A stretch of DNA of 64,000 nt, taken from positions 1,674,001 to 1,738,000 of the forward strand of contig NZ_JAFBBP010000001.1 in the NCBI RefSeq assembly GCF_016907275.1, in the 5' to 3' direction. The notes under the pieces were generated by a model. That model made no database searches and was not told where the DNA came from. It saw only the letters and a program-made list of their open reading frames with translations. The stretch is from Micromonospora luteifusca (lineage in GTDB: Bacteria; Actinomycetota; Actinomycetes; Mycobacteriales; Micromonosporaceae). The position numbers and the translations under genes are program-made. Shown here piece after piece: positions 36,443 to 45,402 of this stretch; position 1 is the first letter of the stretch, and every line of letters starts with the position of its first letter.

Positions 36443-36555
36443 CTACTAGTCGATCAAGAAAAGGATCACGGGCCGCCCACGTCCGGTCGCCCCCAGTTCC
36501 ATCGATGGACACGAAACCGCCCCGCCAGCCGGTCGTCGGTGGCGGGGCGGTCTGC

Positions 36556-36634
36556 GCGGGGCGGCCTCCGTGCGGGGCGGCCTCCGTGCGGGGCGGCCTC
36601 CGCGCGGGGCGGCCTCCGTGCGGGGCGGTCCCGT
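36556..36634. repeat. 16-bp tandem repeat, about 4.9 copies
   Basis: Unit GCGGGGCGGCCTCCGT, four copies (one with a T to C change) at 36556, 36572, 36588 and 36604, then a partial fifth. It lies just downstream of the YihY gene stop at 36662. Confidence 0.85.
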
Positions 36635-36661
36635 GCGGGACGAGCGGCCGCTGCGGGGGCG

Positions 36662-37675
36662 TCAGCGGCCGCCGGCGGAGTTCCGCTTCTTCCGGAGCTT
36701 GCGGTCGTCGCGCAGTTCGACGTACGGCTCGTCGTCGACGTCGTGACCGGCGGAGATGGCGCGGCCCCGCTCCAACTCCGCGTCGAACTCGGCACCGAGC
36801 AGGATCGCGATATTGCTCAGCCAGAGCCAGACCAGAAAGATGATCACGCCGGCCAGCGCCCCGTACGTCTTGTTGTACGAGCCGAAGTTGCTCACGTAGA
36901 GGGCGAAGAGGCCGGAGATCACCAGCCAGATCACCACGGCCACCACCCCGCCCGGGCTGACCCAGCGGAACCCGCCGTGCCGCGCGTTCGGCGACGCCCA
37001 GTAGAGGATCGCGAACATCAGGCTGACCAGGATCAGCAGCACCGGCCACTTGGCGATGTCCCACACCGTGACCGCCGTCGAGCCGAGGCCGACCGCATCC
37101 CCGACCGACTCGGCGAGGCGGCCCGTGAAGACCACGATCACCGCGCTGGCCAGCAACAGCACCCCGATCACCGCGGTCACGCCGAGCCGGATCGGCAACG
37201 TCTTCCAGATCGGGCGGCCTTCCGGCACGTCGTAGATGGTGTTCGAGGCGCGCATGAACGCGCCGATGTAGCCGGACGCGGACCAGAACGCCGCCAGCAG
37301 ACCGATGATCGCCGCGAGGCTGGCCAGCCCGCCGCTGCCCTGCGCCTGCGTGATCGCATCCTCGATGATCTTCTGGATGCTGTCGTTGGGCACCGCCTGG
37401 TTGACGGTGTCCTTGACCCCCTCGGTGGTGCCCCTGCCGAGCAGGCCGAGGATGGAGATCAGCACCAGCAGCCCCGGGAAGATGGACAGCACCCCGTAGT
37501 AGGTCAGCGCCGCCGCCCAGTCGGTCAGGCTGTCGTCCTGGAATTCGGTGACCGTGCGCCGCAGTGCCGCCTTCCAGCCGCTGCCGGGCAGATCGGTGGG
37601 GCTGTCCGGCCCCGCATCGGGCCCGACCGGATCACGCTGCTGCCCCCGGTGGCCGGAAGACTCGTCCGAGGCCAT
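36662..37675 (-). CDS. YihY/BrkB family inner membrane protein
   Basis: 337 residues; ATG after AGGAGGGG. Six hydrophobic helices between about 60 and 300, with the family motifs DWAAALTYYGVLSIFPGLLV, FWSASGYIGAFMRASNTIYD and GALAGVIIFLVWLWLSN, plus AILLGAEFDAELER. Charged N- and C-terminal tails are cytoplasmic. Once proposed as RNase BN, the family is now regarded as membrane proteins of uncertain transport or envelope role. Confidence 0.9.
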   Translation of the reverse strand: MASDESSGHRGQQRDPVGPDAGPDSPTDLPGSGWKAALRRTVTEFQDDSLTDWAAALTYYGVLSIFPGLLVLISILGLLGRGTTEGVKDTVNQAVPNDSIQKIIEDAITQAQGSGGLASLAAIIGLLAAFWSASGYIGAFMRASNTIYDVPEGRPIWKTLPIRLGVTAVIGVLLLASAVIVVFTGRLAESVGDAVGLGSTAVTVWDIAKWPVLLILVSLMFAILYWASPNARHGGFRWVSPGGVVAVVIWLVISGLFALYVSNFGSYNKTYGALAGVIIFLVWLWLSNIAILLGAEFDAELERGRAISAGHDVDDEPYVELRDDRKLRKKRNSAGGR

Positions 37676-37738
37676 CGCCCCTCCTGTTCGTCGGCGGTGT
37701 CACCTCCGGACATGCCCGCCGACGGGCACGGATAACCC

Positions 37739-38548
37739 CTACTGGTAGAGCAACCTGCCCATCCGGCGCGAGGCCACCAGGAGCCCGACCGCCACCATCG
37801 CCAGCAGGTAGAGCACGTCGAGCAGCCAGACCCCGCCACCGCCGCCCAGCGCGACCCCGCGGATCAGATGCACCGACCGGTACAGCGGGGTGATCTCGAT
37901 CAGCCAGTGCAGCAGGGTCGGATAGGCCTGCGCCGGCACGAACGTGCCGGAGAAGAGGAAAAGGGTGAACTGGGCGGAGCCCATCAGGTCGAAATCCTGC
38001 CAGCTGCGCATGAACGTGGAGACCGCCATGCCGAGCGCCCCGAACGCGAACCCGACCAGCACCGCGGCCGGCAGAGCGGTCAACGCGCGGGTGACGCTGG
38101 TCAGATCCAGCACGACCATCACCCCGAGGAACGCGGCCGAGTAGGCGCTGCCCCGCAACATCGCCCAACCCAGCTCACCGAGAGCGATCTCGAACGGCCG
38201 TACCGGGGTGGCGATCACTCCGTCGTACAGCTTCATGTACTTCATCTTGCCGAAGAAGTTGAAGGTGGTCTCCGCGAGCGCCCCGGTCATCGCCGAGGAG
38301 GCGAGCATCGCCGGAGCCACGAACTCGGCGTACGAGACCAGCCGCCCGTCGGGCAACGGCAGGTCGCCGACCAGCGCACCGACGCCCACCCCGATGGAGA
38401 GCAGATAGAGCAGCGGCTCGACGAAGCCGGAGAGCAGCAACAGCCAGTAGACCGACTTCAGCGCGGCGACGTTGCGCTCGGCCACCGACGCCGATCGCCG
38501 GGTCGCGGCGGAGACATCGATCAGCCGGGGCAGGATCAGCGTGACCAC
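37739..38548 (-). CDS. ABC-2 type transporter permease (second of pair)
   Basis: 269 residues, GTG start, six helices. Conserved ABC-2 features are AEFVAPAMLASSAMTGALAE near 80, NFFGKMKYMKLYDGVIATPV near 100 and PLYRSVHLIRGVALG near 225 after FLFSGTFVPAQAYP. It follows a homologous permease on the same strand, so the two probably form a heterodimer with the ATPase encoded at 40453. This layout matches DrrA/B-like drug or polysaccharide exporters. Confidence 0.88.
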   Translation of the reverse strand: MVTLILPRLIDVSAATRRSASVAERNVAALKSVYWLLLLSGFVEPLLYLLSIGVGVGALVGDLPLPDGRLVSYAEFVAPAMLASSAMTGALAETTFNFFGKMKYMKLYDGVIATPVRPFEIALGELGWAMLRGSAYSAAFLGVMVVLDLTSVTRALTALPAAVLVGFAFGALGMAVSTFMRSWQDFDLMGSAQFTLFLFSGTFVPAQAYPTLLHWLIEITPLYRSVHLIRGVALGGGGGVWLLDVLYLLAMVAVGLLVASRRMGRLLYQ

Positions 38549-38575
38549 GACAGCCTCTCTGCTTACCTCTTCAGG

Positions 38576-38630
38576 CGACGAGCTTGCTCTCTTCGGACGA
38601 CGAGCCTGCTCTCTAGACGACGAGCCTGCG
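38576..38630. repeat. Short direct repeats at a gene end
   Basis: Units starting CGACGAGC(T/C)TGC occur at 38576, 38598 and 38618 (spacing 22 and 20 bp), the last forming the 3' end of the ABC permease gene that stops at 38613. They look like slippage copies of the gene's own tail (RRLVV). Confidence 0.6.
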
Positions 38631-39410
38631 ACGGAACGCGCGCAGCGCCAGCAGGCAGCCGGCGACCGCCCAGACCGCCAGGTACAGCAGGTGCCCGACG
38701 ATCGACCACTGTGGGGCGACGCCGAGCGTGGCGGCGCGACAGAGGTCGACGGCGTGCCACAACGGCGTCACGTACGCCAGCCACCGCAGCGCCTCGGGGA
38801 GCGACTCGACCGGGAAGAACACCCCGGCGAAGAGTGTCATCGGGATGACCGCGAACCGGAACAGCATCGCGAGCCAACTGTCGCTGGACACCGACGCGGT
38901 GTACGCGAAGACCGGCGCGGCAACGGCCAGCCCGAGCAACGCCACCACCGGCAGCACCGCCACCGCCCACGGCGACCGCAACGCCCCGAACAAGCCGGTG
39001 ACCAGCAGGAACGCCGCAATCGTGGTGAGCACCCGGAACAGCACGAAGGCCAGGTGGCCCGCCACGATGTCGCCGACCCGCAGCGGTGACGCGCTCTGCG
39101 CGAAGTAGGTCTTGACCCACCGGAAGTTGCTGAACACCGGCCAGGTCGAGTCACCGACGGTCACCTGGAGTGCGGTCGAGGCGATCAGCCCGGGGACCAG
39201 CCAATCGAGGTAACGCACCCCGCCGACGCCCTGGTCGATGTAGGCACCGACGCCCAGCCCGAAGCCGAGCACGGTGAGCACCGGCAGCAGGAACGAGGAG
39301 AACACCCCGGCCCGCCAGGTGCGTCGCAGACCCACCAGGTAGTGCTCGAACACGGCGTACGCCGGCACCCACGGGAAACGTGCCTGCCCCACCACACTCA
39401 CCACGACCAC
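38613..39410 (-). CDS. ABC-2 type transporter permease (first of pair)
   Basis: 265 residues, six helices. Several GTG codons at the front make the exact start uncertain (39410 is the longest). The first helix follows HYLVGLRRTWRAGVFSSFLL; LVPGLIASTALQVTVGDSTW near 70 and AGVFFPVESLPEALRWLAYV near 195, with PLWHAVDLCRAATLG near 215, are the ABC-2 signatures. Pairs with the next gene downstream. Confidence 0.86.
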   Translation of the reverse strand: MVVVSVVGQARFPWVPAYAVFEHYLVGLRRTWRAGVFSSFLLPVLTVLGFGLGVGAYIDQGVGGVRYLDWLVPGLIASTALQVTVGDSTWPVFSNFRWVKTYFAQSASPLRVGDIVAGHLAFVLFRVLTTIAAFLLVTGLFGALRSPWAVAVLPVVALLGLAVAAPVFAYTASVSSDSWLAMLFRFAVIPMTLFAGVFFPVESLPEALRWLAYVTPLWHAVDLCRAATLGVAPQWSIVGHLLYLAVWAVAGCLLALRAFRRRLVV

Positions 39411-39503
39411 CCCCGTCCCGACCTGTCTACCCCGGGGGTACGACAGGGCCGCCGGTCACCCTACGGCGACCCCGGCAGCGTGTCGCCCGGGTTTCCGGCG
39501 GCG

Positions 39504-39561
39504 GCGCGTCAGGCTCGCAGCGCGTCAGGCTCGCGGCGCGTCAGGCTCGCGGCGCGTCAGG
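39504..39561. repeat. 16-bp tandem repeat, about 3.6 copies
   Basis: Unit GCGCGTCAGGCTCGCG repeats at 39504, 39520, 39536 and (partly) 39552. It abuts the palindromic repeat copy B with only 3 bp between. Confidence 0.85.
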
Positions 39562-39564
39562 GCG

Positions 39565-39642
39565 ATGATCCACTCCACATCGGCGATGTGGCGGCATTCC
39601 GCCGCCCGGACACCCCCGCATCGCCGACCTGGAGCCGATCAC
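39565..39642. repeat. 78-bp palindromic intergenic repeat, copy B
   Basis: Starts ATGATCCACTCCACATCGGC and ends GGAGCCGATCAC. Ungapped alignment with copies A, C and D; more diverged in the right arm (GACACCCCCGCATCGCCGAC). It sits between a membrane-protein gene stop (39716, minus) and the ABC permease start. Confidence 0.78.
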
Positions 39643-39715
39643 GCCGCCCGGACGGCGTCCGACCCGACGAACCTGCACCAGATGCGCGGTCCGTCGGCCC
39701 GAGGGTGCGTGCGGA

Positions 39716-40255
39716 TCAAGCCGGGCGGTACGCGCGGATCAACGCCTGCACGGCGTAACCGAGCAGCAGCACTCCCGCACCGGTGCCGATCACCAGACCG
39801 GCGGACACCGTCGAGGCGAGGCCGGTGACGAGCCCCGCCGCCGCCACCAGGCACATCGCGACACCGAGCGGCTTGAGCAGTGGATCCCGCAGCAGCGGGG
39901 CGAGCGGGAAGAAGTGCAGGCCGACCACCAGGCAGACCAGCACCGGGACGTACTCGGACCAGCCTGCGGCGGCCAACACGGCGGCGCCCAGACCGGCGGC
40001 GGCGAACTCGGCGACGACGATGAGCAGGTACGGGCGGTCGGTTGCCCGGTCCCGGGGGCTGCCGGCCCCCCGGAGGCGGGACGACAGCACGCCGCCCACC
40101 ACGGCGGTGAGCAGTGCGACGAGGCTGCCCACCAGGAGCAGGGCACGCAGCGGTTGCTCCGCGGCCGGCACACTGAACCAGACCATCGAGAAGATGCCCA
40201 GATAGAGGGCGGTCAGCCCGGCCTGACGTCGGTTGGCGGTCAGCAGATCGGACAT
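39716..40255 (-). CDS. Hypothetical five- to six-helix membrane protein
   Basis: 179 residues, ATG start. Helices at about 15-30 (LTALYLGIFSMVWFSVPA), 38-56 (ALLLVGSLVALLTAVVGGVL), 76-98, 102-115, 128-147 and 152-170. No catalytic motif or known family. It lies between the ABC ATPase and its likely permeases, but is separated from both by gaps of about 200-300 bp, so it need not be part of the exporter. Confidence 0.7.
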   Translation of the reverse strand: MSDLLTANRRQAGLTALYLGIFSMVWFSVPAAEQPLRALLLVGSLVALLTAVVGGVLSSRLRGAGSPRDRATDRPYLLIVVAEFAAAGLGAAVLAAAGWSEYVPVLVCLVVGLHFFPLAPLLRDPLLKPLGVAMCLVAAAGLVTGLASTVSAGLVIGTGAGVLLLGYAVQALIRAYRPA

Positions 40256-40379
40256 GAAACCTCCGTGCGCGGAAGCCGGTTCGGTGAGCTCGACCGGGCC
40301 GGCCGATGGTAACGCCCAAGATCAAAAGCGGCTGCGACCGGGCTCACGCGCGGCTTCCCAGCCAGAGCCGTTGAACGGT

Positions 40380-40441
40380 GATCGTTGGCAGCTCAGCAGG
40401 TCGACACGTCGGGAAAGACTGTGGCTGAGCTGCCAACGATC
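40380..40441. repeat. Long hairpin after ABC ATPase gene
   Basis: Perfect 18-bp arms GATCGTTGGCAGCTCAGC / GCTGAGCTGCCAACGATC around a 26-bp loop, 11 bp downstream of the ABC ATPase stop at 40453 (minus). There is no U-run. May act as terminator, or be another dispersed hairpin element. Confidence 0.7.
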
Positions 40442-40452
40442 GCAAAGGTCGA

Positions 40453-41385
40453 TCAGTCGACCAGGGTGCGGCCGGTCAGGTGCAGGAAGACGTCCTCCAG
40501 GCCACTGCGTCGCACCAGCACGTTGGCGGGGTTGAGCCCCAACGCCGAGACCTCGGTGACCGCCGCGTCGCCGTCGGGCACGTAGAGCAGGACCCGGTCG
40601 GGCAGCACCTCGACCCGCTCCCCCACGCCGTCGAGCTTGCCGGCGAACGGCTCCTGTGACTCGGCGGCGAAGCGCAACTCGACCACCTCGCGAGTGGAGT
40701 GTTGCGCGATCAGCGCCCGGGGTGAGCCCTCGGCGACGATTCGCCCGCCGTCCATCACGACCAGTCGGTCGCAGAGCTGCTCGGCCTCGTCCATGTAGTG
40801 GGTGGTGAGCACCAACGTGACGCCCTGCTGCTTGAGCCGGAACAGCCGCTCCCACACCAGATGCCGGGCCTGCGGGTCGAGCCCGGTGGTCGGCTCGTCG
40901 AGCAGCACGATCTCCGGATCGTTGACCAGCGCGCGGGCGATGGTCAGCCGACGCTTCATCCCACCGGACAGCGGCTCGACCTTGCTGTCGGCCCGCTCGG
41001 TGAGCTGGACGAAGTCGAGCAGCTCGTCGGCCCGTTCCCGGGCCGCCCGCCGGGAGATGCCGAAGTAGCGGGCGTAGACGGTCAGATTCTCCCGGACGGT
41101 CAGCTCCGGGTCGAGATTGTCCAACTGCGGGCAGACACCGAGCCGGGCCCGGATCGCCGGCCCGTCACCGACCGGGTCCATGTCGAGGATGCGCAGCTCG
41201 CCCCCGCTGGGTGGGGAGGTGCAGCCGACCATCCGCATGGTGGAGGACTTGCCGGCGCCGTTCGGCCCGAGGAAGCCGAAAGCCTCACCCGAGCGCACCT
41301 CGACGTCGATGCCGGCCACGGCGGTGAAGTCACCGAACCGCTTCACCAGCCCTCGAGCCTGAATGAGTGGTCGCCCCGCAGTCAC
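40453..41385 (-). CDS. ABC transporter ATP-binding protein (DrrA/CcmA type)
   Basis: 310 residues, GTG start. Walker A GFLGPNGAGKSSTMRM, Q-loop VCPQLDNLDPELTVRENL, signature LSGGMKRRLTIARAL, Walker B EIVLLDEPTTGLDPQ and switch THYMDEAEQLCDRL, followed by a C-terminal regulatory domain (about 235-310), as in daunorubicin-type exporters. It starts 144 bp from, and divergent to, the TRAP permease. It likely energises the two permeases at 38613 and 37739. Confidence 0.9.
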   Translation of the reverse strand: MTAGRPLIQARGLVKRFGDFTAVAGIDVEVRSGEAFGFLGPNGAGKSSTMRMVGCTSPPSGGELRILDMDPVGDGPAIRARLGVCPQLDNLDPELTVRENLTVYARYFGISRRAARERADELLDFVQLTERADSKVEPLSGGMKRRLTIARALVNDPEIVLLDEPTTGLDPQARHLVWERLFRLKQQGVTLVLTTHYMDEAEQLCDRLVVMDGGRIVAEGSPRALIAQHSTREVVELRFAAESQEPFAGKLDGVGERVEVLPDRVLLYVPDGDAAVTEVSALGLNPANVLVRRSGLEDVFLHLTGRTLVD

Positions 41386-41529
41386 CGCCCGACCCTAACC
41401 GCCGAGTCCGACAACCCTCCACGCAAATACGCGCCAACGACGGACCGGCCGACCCTCGCCCGTATCACCGGCGGCGAAACGCCGATCGATGCACCGCCGC
41501 GTCGTCCGATCGACGTGTATCGTCCCCTC

Positions 41530-43842
41530 GTGTCGCCCATCAGCTCGCCCGATGGTTCGTCGCCACCCGCCCGACCTGCCAACTCCCCCGCCGGTGTGCC
41601 CGCAGCGGGCGCCGGCGGCAGGCCACCCCGGCCGCGACCGACAGTCGACCCCGCCGAGGCCGACAGTCGACCCCACCTGACCTCGCTCGCCCCCGACCCG
41701 ACCGAGCCCGTCGACGACGACCGCTCCGCCGCCGAGCGGGCCACCCGGGACCTGGCCGCCCAATTCGAGGACGAGAGACCGGGGCGGGTGCTGACCGGGC
41801 CGGCGGGGCTGCTCCTCACCGCGGCGGCGCTGGCGGTCGCCGCTCTCGCCCTCTGGCAGGTGTTCCGCCCACTGTCGCAGGGCAGCAAGTATTACCTCAT
41901 CATCTTCCTGGCCGGCGTACTCCCGTTGGTCTTCCTGGCCTACCCGGCCGACCTGCGGCTGCGGGCCCGACTGCGCGCCCGTCGACGCCGCGCCAAAGAC
42001 GCCGACCCCACCGAAGACGCCGACGGGCCGCCGCCGGCGCGTTCGACGTCGGCACGACCCACCGCGACGGACTGGGTACTGGTCGCCCTGGCGGTGGCCG
42101 CCTGCCTCTACCCCGTCCTGCCGATTCCCGTCGGCGCGGGCGGGGGTGGCTACAACGCCTTCCTCGACCGGCAGGGTCTGCTGGCGCCGATGGACCTGGT
42201 GCTGGGCACCGTGCTCCTGCTCCTGCTGCTCGAAGCGTGCCGCCGGGCCACCGGTTGGATCCTGCCCGCGGTCTGCCTGCTGTTCCTCGGCTACGGCTAC
42301 TACGGCGGGCTGCTGCCGCAGTCCTGGCCGGTCGCCCACGCCGGGCTCGACTTCAGTCAACTGGTCGACGCGTTCTACAACTCCGACAGCGGCTTCTACG
42401 GCACACCACTGGACGTCGCGGCCTCCTACATCGTGCTGTTCACGATCTACGGAGCGGTGCTGGAGTTGTCCGGGGCGGGGCGGTTCTTCGTCGACCTGTC
42501 GGCCGCGGCGTTCCGCCGCTCGCGGACCGCCGCCGGTCGTACCGCGGTGGCCTCCGGCTTCCTGCTCGGCACCGTCTCCGGGTCCGGCGCGGCGACGACG
42601 GTGAGCATCGGCGCGGTCACCTGGCCACTGCTGCGTCGCGCCGGCTATCCCCCGGAGCGGGCCGGCGGCATGCTGGCCGCGGCCGGAGTGGGTGCGATCC
42701 TCTCGCCGCCCACCCTGGGCGCGGCGGCGTTCATCATCGCGGAGTACCTGGGCGTGTCGTACCTGCAGGTGCTGGGTTGGGCCACGGTGCCGACAGTCCT
42801 CTACTACCTCGGCATCCTCCTCTCCGTGGAGATCGACGCCCGCCGGTCCGGCGTACGCCCCGTGGTGATCGACGTCGGGTCGCCCTGGCGTCTGCTGGCC
42901 CGCTTCGGCTACCACTTCGCGTCACTGATCGCGATCGTCGTGCTCCTCGCCGTGGGCGTGTCCGCGACGAGAGCCGTCGTCTTCGCCACCCTCCTGGCGG
43001 TCGCGCTCTCCTTCCTGGACCGTGCGCACCGGCTCACCCCGGCCAGGCTGGTGGCCGCGCTCGTCACCGGCGTACGCGGCGTGCTCGCGGTGACCGCCGT
43101 CTGCGCCGCCGCCGGCATCATCACGGCGACCACCACGAAGACCGGCCTCGGGCCGCAGGCGGCGGCGCTGCTGATCAGCGGGGCGAAGGCGGCCACCTCG
43201 GACCCGACGCTGGTGCTGGTGCTCACCGCGCTGCTCGCGGCCGTCGCACTCAGCCTGCTGGGCCTGGCCGTGCCGGTCACCGCCTCGTTCGTGATCGGTT
43301 GGGTGATCGTCGGGCCGGCCCTCATCGACCTCGGTGTGTCGGCGCCCGCCGTGGCGATGTTCGTCTTCTACTTCGCGGTCCTGTCCGAGGTTTCCCCGCC
43401 GACCGCGCTCGCCGCGGTGGCGGCCGCGGCGGTGACCGGGGGCCGGTTGGTGCCGACCATGTGGCAGACCCTGCGCTACGCGCTGCCGGCGTACCTGACG
43501 CCGATCGCCTTCGTCATCACGCCGGCTGGGCTCGGGTTGCTCGGCATCGGTGGCGCACAGCGGATCGCCGTCGCCGCCGTGGTGATCGCGCTCAGCGTGG
43601 CGGTGCTCGCCGTCGCCGCCGGTGGCTGGTTGCCCGGGGTGGGTCCGGCCGGCGCACCGGAGCGCGTACTCGGTGCCGTCGCCGGCGTCACCCTGCTCTG
43701 GCTCGAACCCGTCGCGATCACGGTCGGCTTCGCGCTGGCCGCAGTCGCGGCGGCGGGTGTCTTCGTACGACGGCAATCCGCCGGCCGGGCCGGTCGGCCA
43801 CGAGCCGGATCGTCAGCCAACCTCCGGGAGGAGAAACCGTGA
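41530..43842 (+). CDS. TRAP transporter fused permease (TAXI type)
   Basis: 770 residues from a GTG at 41530 (another in-frame GTG at 41515 is possible; there is no ATG near). A Pro/Ser-rich cytoplasmic tail of about 100 residues precedes roughly 17-18 helices. The small Q-subunit part spans about 105-260 (TATDWVLVALAVAACLYPVL); the large M-subunit part follows, with ASGFLLGTVSGSGAATTVSI, LLRRAGYPPERAGGMLAAAG and VGAILSPPTLGAAAFIIAEY, the signature of the DctM/TAXI group. Imports a small acid or amide using an ion gradient. Overlaps its binding-protein gene by GTGA. Confidence 0.9.
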   Translation: MSPISSPDGSSPPARPANSPAGVPAAGAGGRPPRPRPTVDPAEADSRPHLTSLAPDPTEPVDDDRSAAERATRDLAAQFEDERPGRVLTGPAGLLLTAAALAVAALALWQVFRPLSQGSKYYLIIFLAGVLPLVFLAYPADLRLRARLRARRRRAKDADPTEDADGPPPARSTSARPTATDWVLVALAVAACLYPVLPIPVGAGGGGYNAFLDRQGLLAPMDLVLGTVLLLLLLEACRRATGWILPAVCLLFLGYGYYGGLLPQSWPVAHAGLDFSQLVDAFYNSDSGFYGTPLDVAASYIVLFTIYGAVLELSGAGRFFVDLSAAAFRRSRTAAGRTAVASGFLLGTVSGSGAATTVSIGAVTWPLLRRAGYPPERAGGMLAAAGVGAILSPPTLGAAAFIIAEYLGVSYLQVLGWATVPTVLYYLGILLSVEIDARRSGVRPVVIDVGSPWRLLARFGYHFASLIAIVVLLAVGVSATRAVVFATLLAVALSFLDRAHRLTPARLVAALVTGVRGVLAVTAVCAAAGIITATTTKTGLGPQAAALLISGAKAATSDPTLVLVLTALLAAVALSLLGLAVPVTASFVIGWVIVGPALIDLGVSAPAVAMFVFYFAVLSEVSPPTALAAVAAAAVTGGRLVPTMWQTLRYALPAYLTPIAFVITPAGLGLLGIGGAQRIAVAAVVIALSVAVLAVAAGGWLPGVGPAGAPERVLGAVAGVTLLWLEPVAITVGFALAAVAAAGVFVRRQSAGRAGRPRAGSSANLREEKP

Positions 43843-44858
43843 GACGAATCGACGTACGGGTCGCAGCGGGTCTGAGCGTGCTCGCCCTCGTCACGGCCGG
43901 TGCTGCGGGCTGCGGAGGCCAGCAGGGCGGCGCGGCCAAGGACGACGCGGCCAGTGAGGTCACCTGCGAGGTGGGCCAGGAGACCCGTGTCGGCATCGCC
44001 ACCGGCAACGCGACAGGCGTCTACTACGTCGTCGGCAACGCCCTGGCCGGCCAGTTGTCCGGGGCTACCGGCGGCAAGCTCAGCGGCACCGCCGCCGAGA
44101 CCGGTGCCTCGGTGCAGAACGTCGAACAGTTGGTCGGTGGCCAGTACGACGTGGCGTTCTCCCTGTTCGACACGGCGGTCAACGCGGTCCAGGGCAAGGG
44201 CAGCTTCACCGCGCCGCAGCCGGTCGAGGCGCTCGCGCGCATCTACGACAACTACACGCAGGTGGTGGTGCGCAACGACTCCGGGATCAACTCGGTGGCC
44301 GACATGCGTGGCAAGCGGATCTCCACCGGTTCTCCGAAGTCCGGCACGGAGGTGATCGCCAACCGCCTGCTGGAAGCCGCCGGCCTGGACCCGGCAAAGG
44401 ACGTCCGGGCGCAGCGGCTCGACCTCACGAAGACGGTCGAGGGTGTCAAGGACGGCAGCATCGACGGGTTCTTCTGGTCCGGTGGCCTGCCCACCGGTGG
44501 TCTGACCGACCTGTTCACCACCGCCGGTGACCGGGTGAAGTTCGTCGACATCGCGGCCCTGCTGCCGAAGATGACCGAGTTGAGCCCCGCCTACCAGGCC
44601 GGGACGATCGGCCGGGACGCGTACCGGACGGCGGCGGACACCCCGACCATCGTCGTGCCGAACGTGCTGCTGGTCCGCAAGGATCTGGACGCCAACGTCG
44701 CCTGTGCGATCACCCGGACGGTGTTCGACAAGCGGGACGCGCTGGCTCAGGCGAACCCGGCGGCCAAGGGGATCTCGCTGGATACCGCCCGGAAGACCGA
44801 GCCCGTCCCCCTGCACCGGGGCGCCGACAAGGCGCTGAAGGATCTCGGCGCCAACTGA
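43839..44858 (+). CDS. TAXI family TRAP transporter solute-binding protein
   Basis: 339 residues; GTG start with GGGAGGAG eight bases upstream, overlapping the permease stop. Lipoprotein leader LVTAGAAGCGGQQGG (Cys at about 26). The TAXI domain begins RVGIATGNATGVYYVVGNAL; other marks are ASVQNVEQLVGGQYDVAFSL, GKRISTGSPKSGTEVIANRL and GFFWSGGLPTG. It captures the ligand (glutamate-like or other small organic acid in known cases) for the fused permease. It ends 7 bp from the convergent hypothetical gene. Confidence 0.9.
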   Translation: MRRIDVRVAAGLSVLALVTAGAAGCGGQQGGAAKDDAASEVTCEVGQETRVGIATGNATGVYYVVGNALAGQLSGATGGKLSGTAAETGASVQNVEQLVGGQYDVAFSLFDTAVNAVQGKGSFTAPQPVEALARIYDNYTQVVVRNDSGINSVADMRGKRISTGSPKSGTEVIANRLLEAAGLDPAKDVRAQRLDLTKTVEGVKDGSIDGFFWSGGLPTGGLTDLFTTAGDRVKFVDIAALLPKMTELSPAYQAGTIGRDAYRTAADTPTIVVPNVLLVRKDLDANVACAITRTVFDKRDALAQANPAAKGISLDTARKTEPVPLHRGADKALKDLGAN

Positions 44859-44865
44859 CAGCTGG

Positions 44866-45402
44866 TCAGCCGTCGACCGGTGCGGTGGCGGCGCGGGCCA
44901 CGGTGACCAGACGATCGGTCTCGGCGAGCAGGGCCTCGTCGTCCGCCGGGGTGCCGGGGTCGAGTCGGACCGTCCAGGTGAGACCGTCGACTCCGGCTTC
45001 GCGGCGGGCCGCGACCCGCGCGGCACCGCCGGGCACCGGCTGATGCTCGGTGTACGCGACCGAGCGGGTGACCCGCGCCCGCACCTGGTGCGGCAGCTCA
45101 CCCGGGTCGAGCAGGAGGTACGTCTCGGCGGGGCCGTCGGCGACCAGCGTGTAGCCGTCGCGTTCGACGACGAGCTCGGCGGGTGTGACGGTCAACTCGC
45201 GGCCGGACCAGACCGCCTTGAGGATGGTGTGCCAGCCGAGCCGGTGCCCCCGACCGGGCAGCCACAACCCGAGGTTGCTGGCGACCACCACCCCGTCACC
45301 CTCGCCGTTGCCGGCGGCGGCCCACGCCAGCACCCGTTCGTCGGCGGTCAGCGGCGGCCGGGAGGCCGGTGGCAGCTTCGGCTTGCGGCTGAACAGTCCC
45401 AT
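44866..45402 (-). CDS. Hypothetical protein downstream of dnaG
   Basis: 178 residues, soluble, no signal peptide. Starts MGLFSRKPKLPPASRPPLTA and carries a PH-like beta-rich stretch (GVVVASNLGLWLPGRGHRLG, ILKAVWSGRELTVTPAELVV). Its ATG follows the dnaG TAG with no gap, so the two are co-translated. A protein of this type next to primase is, as I recall, common in actinomycetes; function unknown. Confidence 0.8.
   Translation of the reverse strand: MGLFSRKPKLPPASRPPLTADERVLAWAAAGNGEGDGVVVASNLGLWLPGRGHRLGWHTILKAVWSGRELTVTPAELVVERDGYTLVADGPAETYLLLDPGELPHQVRARVTRSVAYTEHQPVPGGAARVAARREAGVDGLTWTVRLDPGTPADDEALLAETDRLVTVARAATAPVDG

Noticed and set aside
40798..41529. A long N-terminal extension of the TRAP permease frame
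   Set aside because: It runs antisense through the ABC ATPase, so the real start is a GTG near 41515-41530.
44859..44865. Missing gene between the TAXI protein and the hypothetical gene
   Set aside because: The two genes converge with only 7 bp between them.
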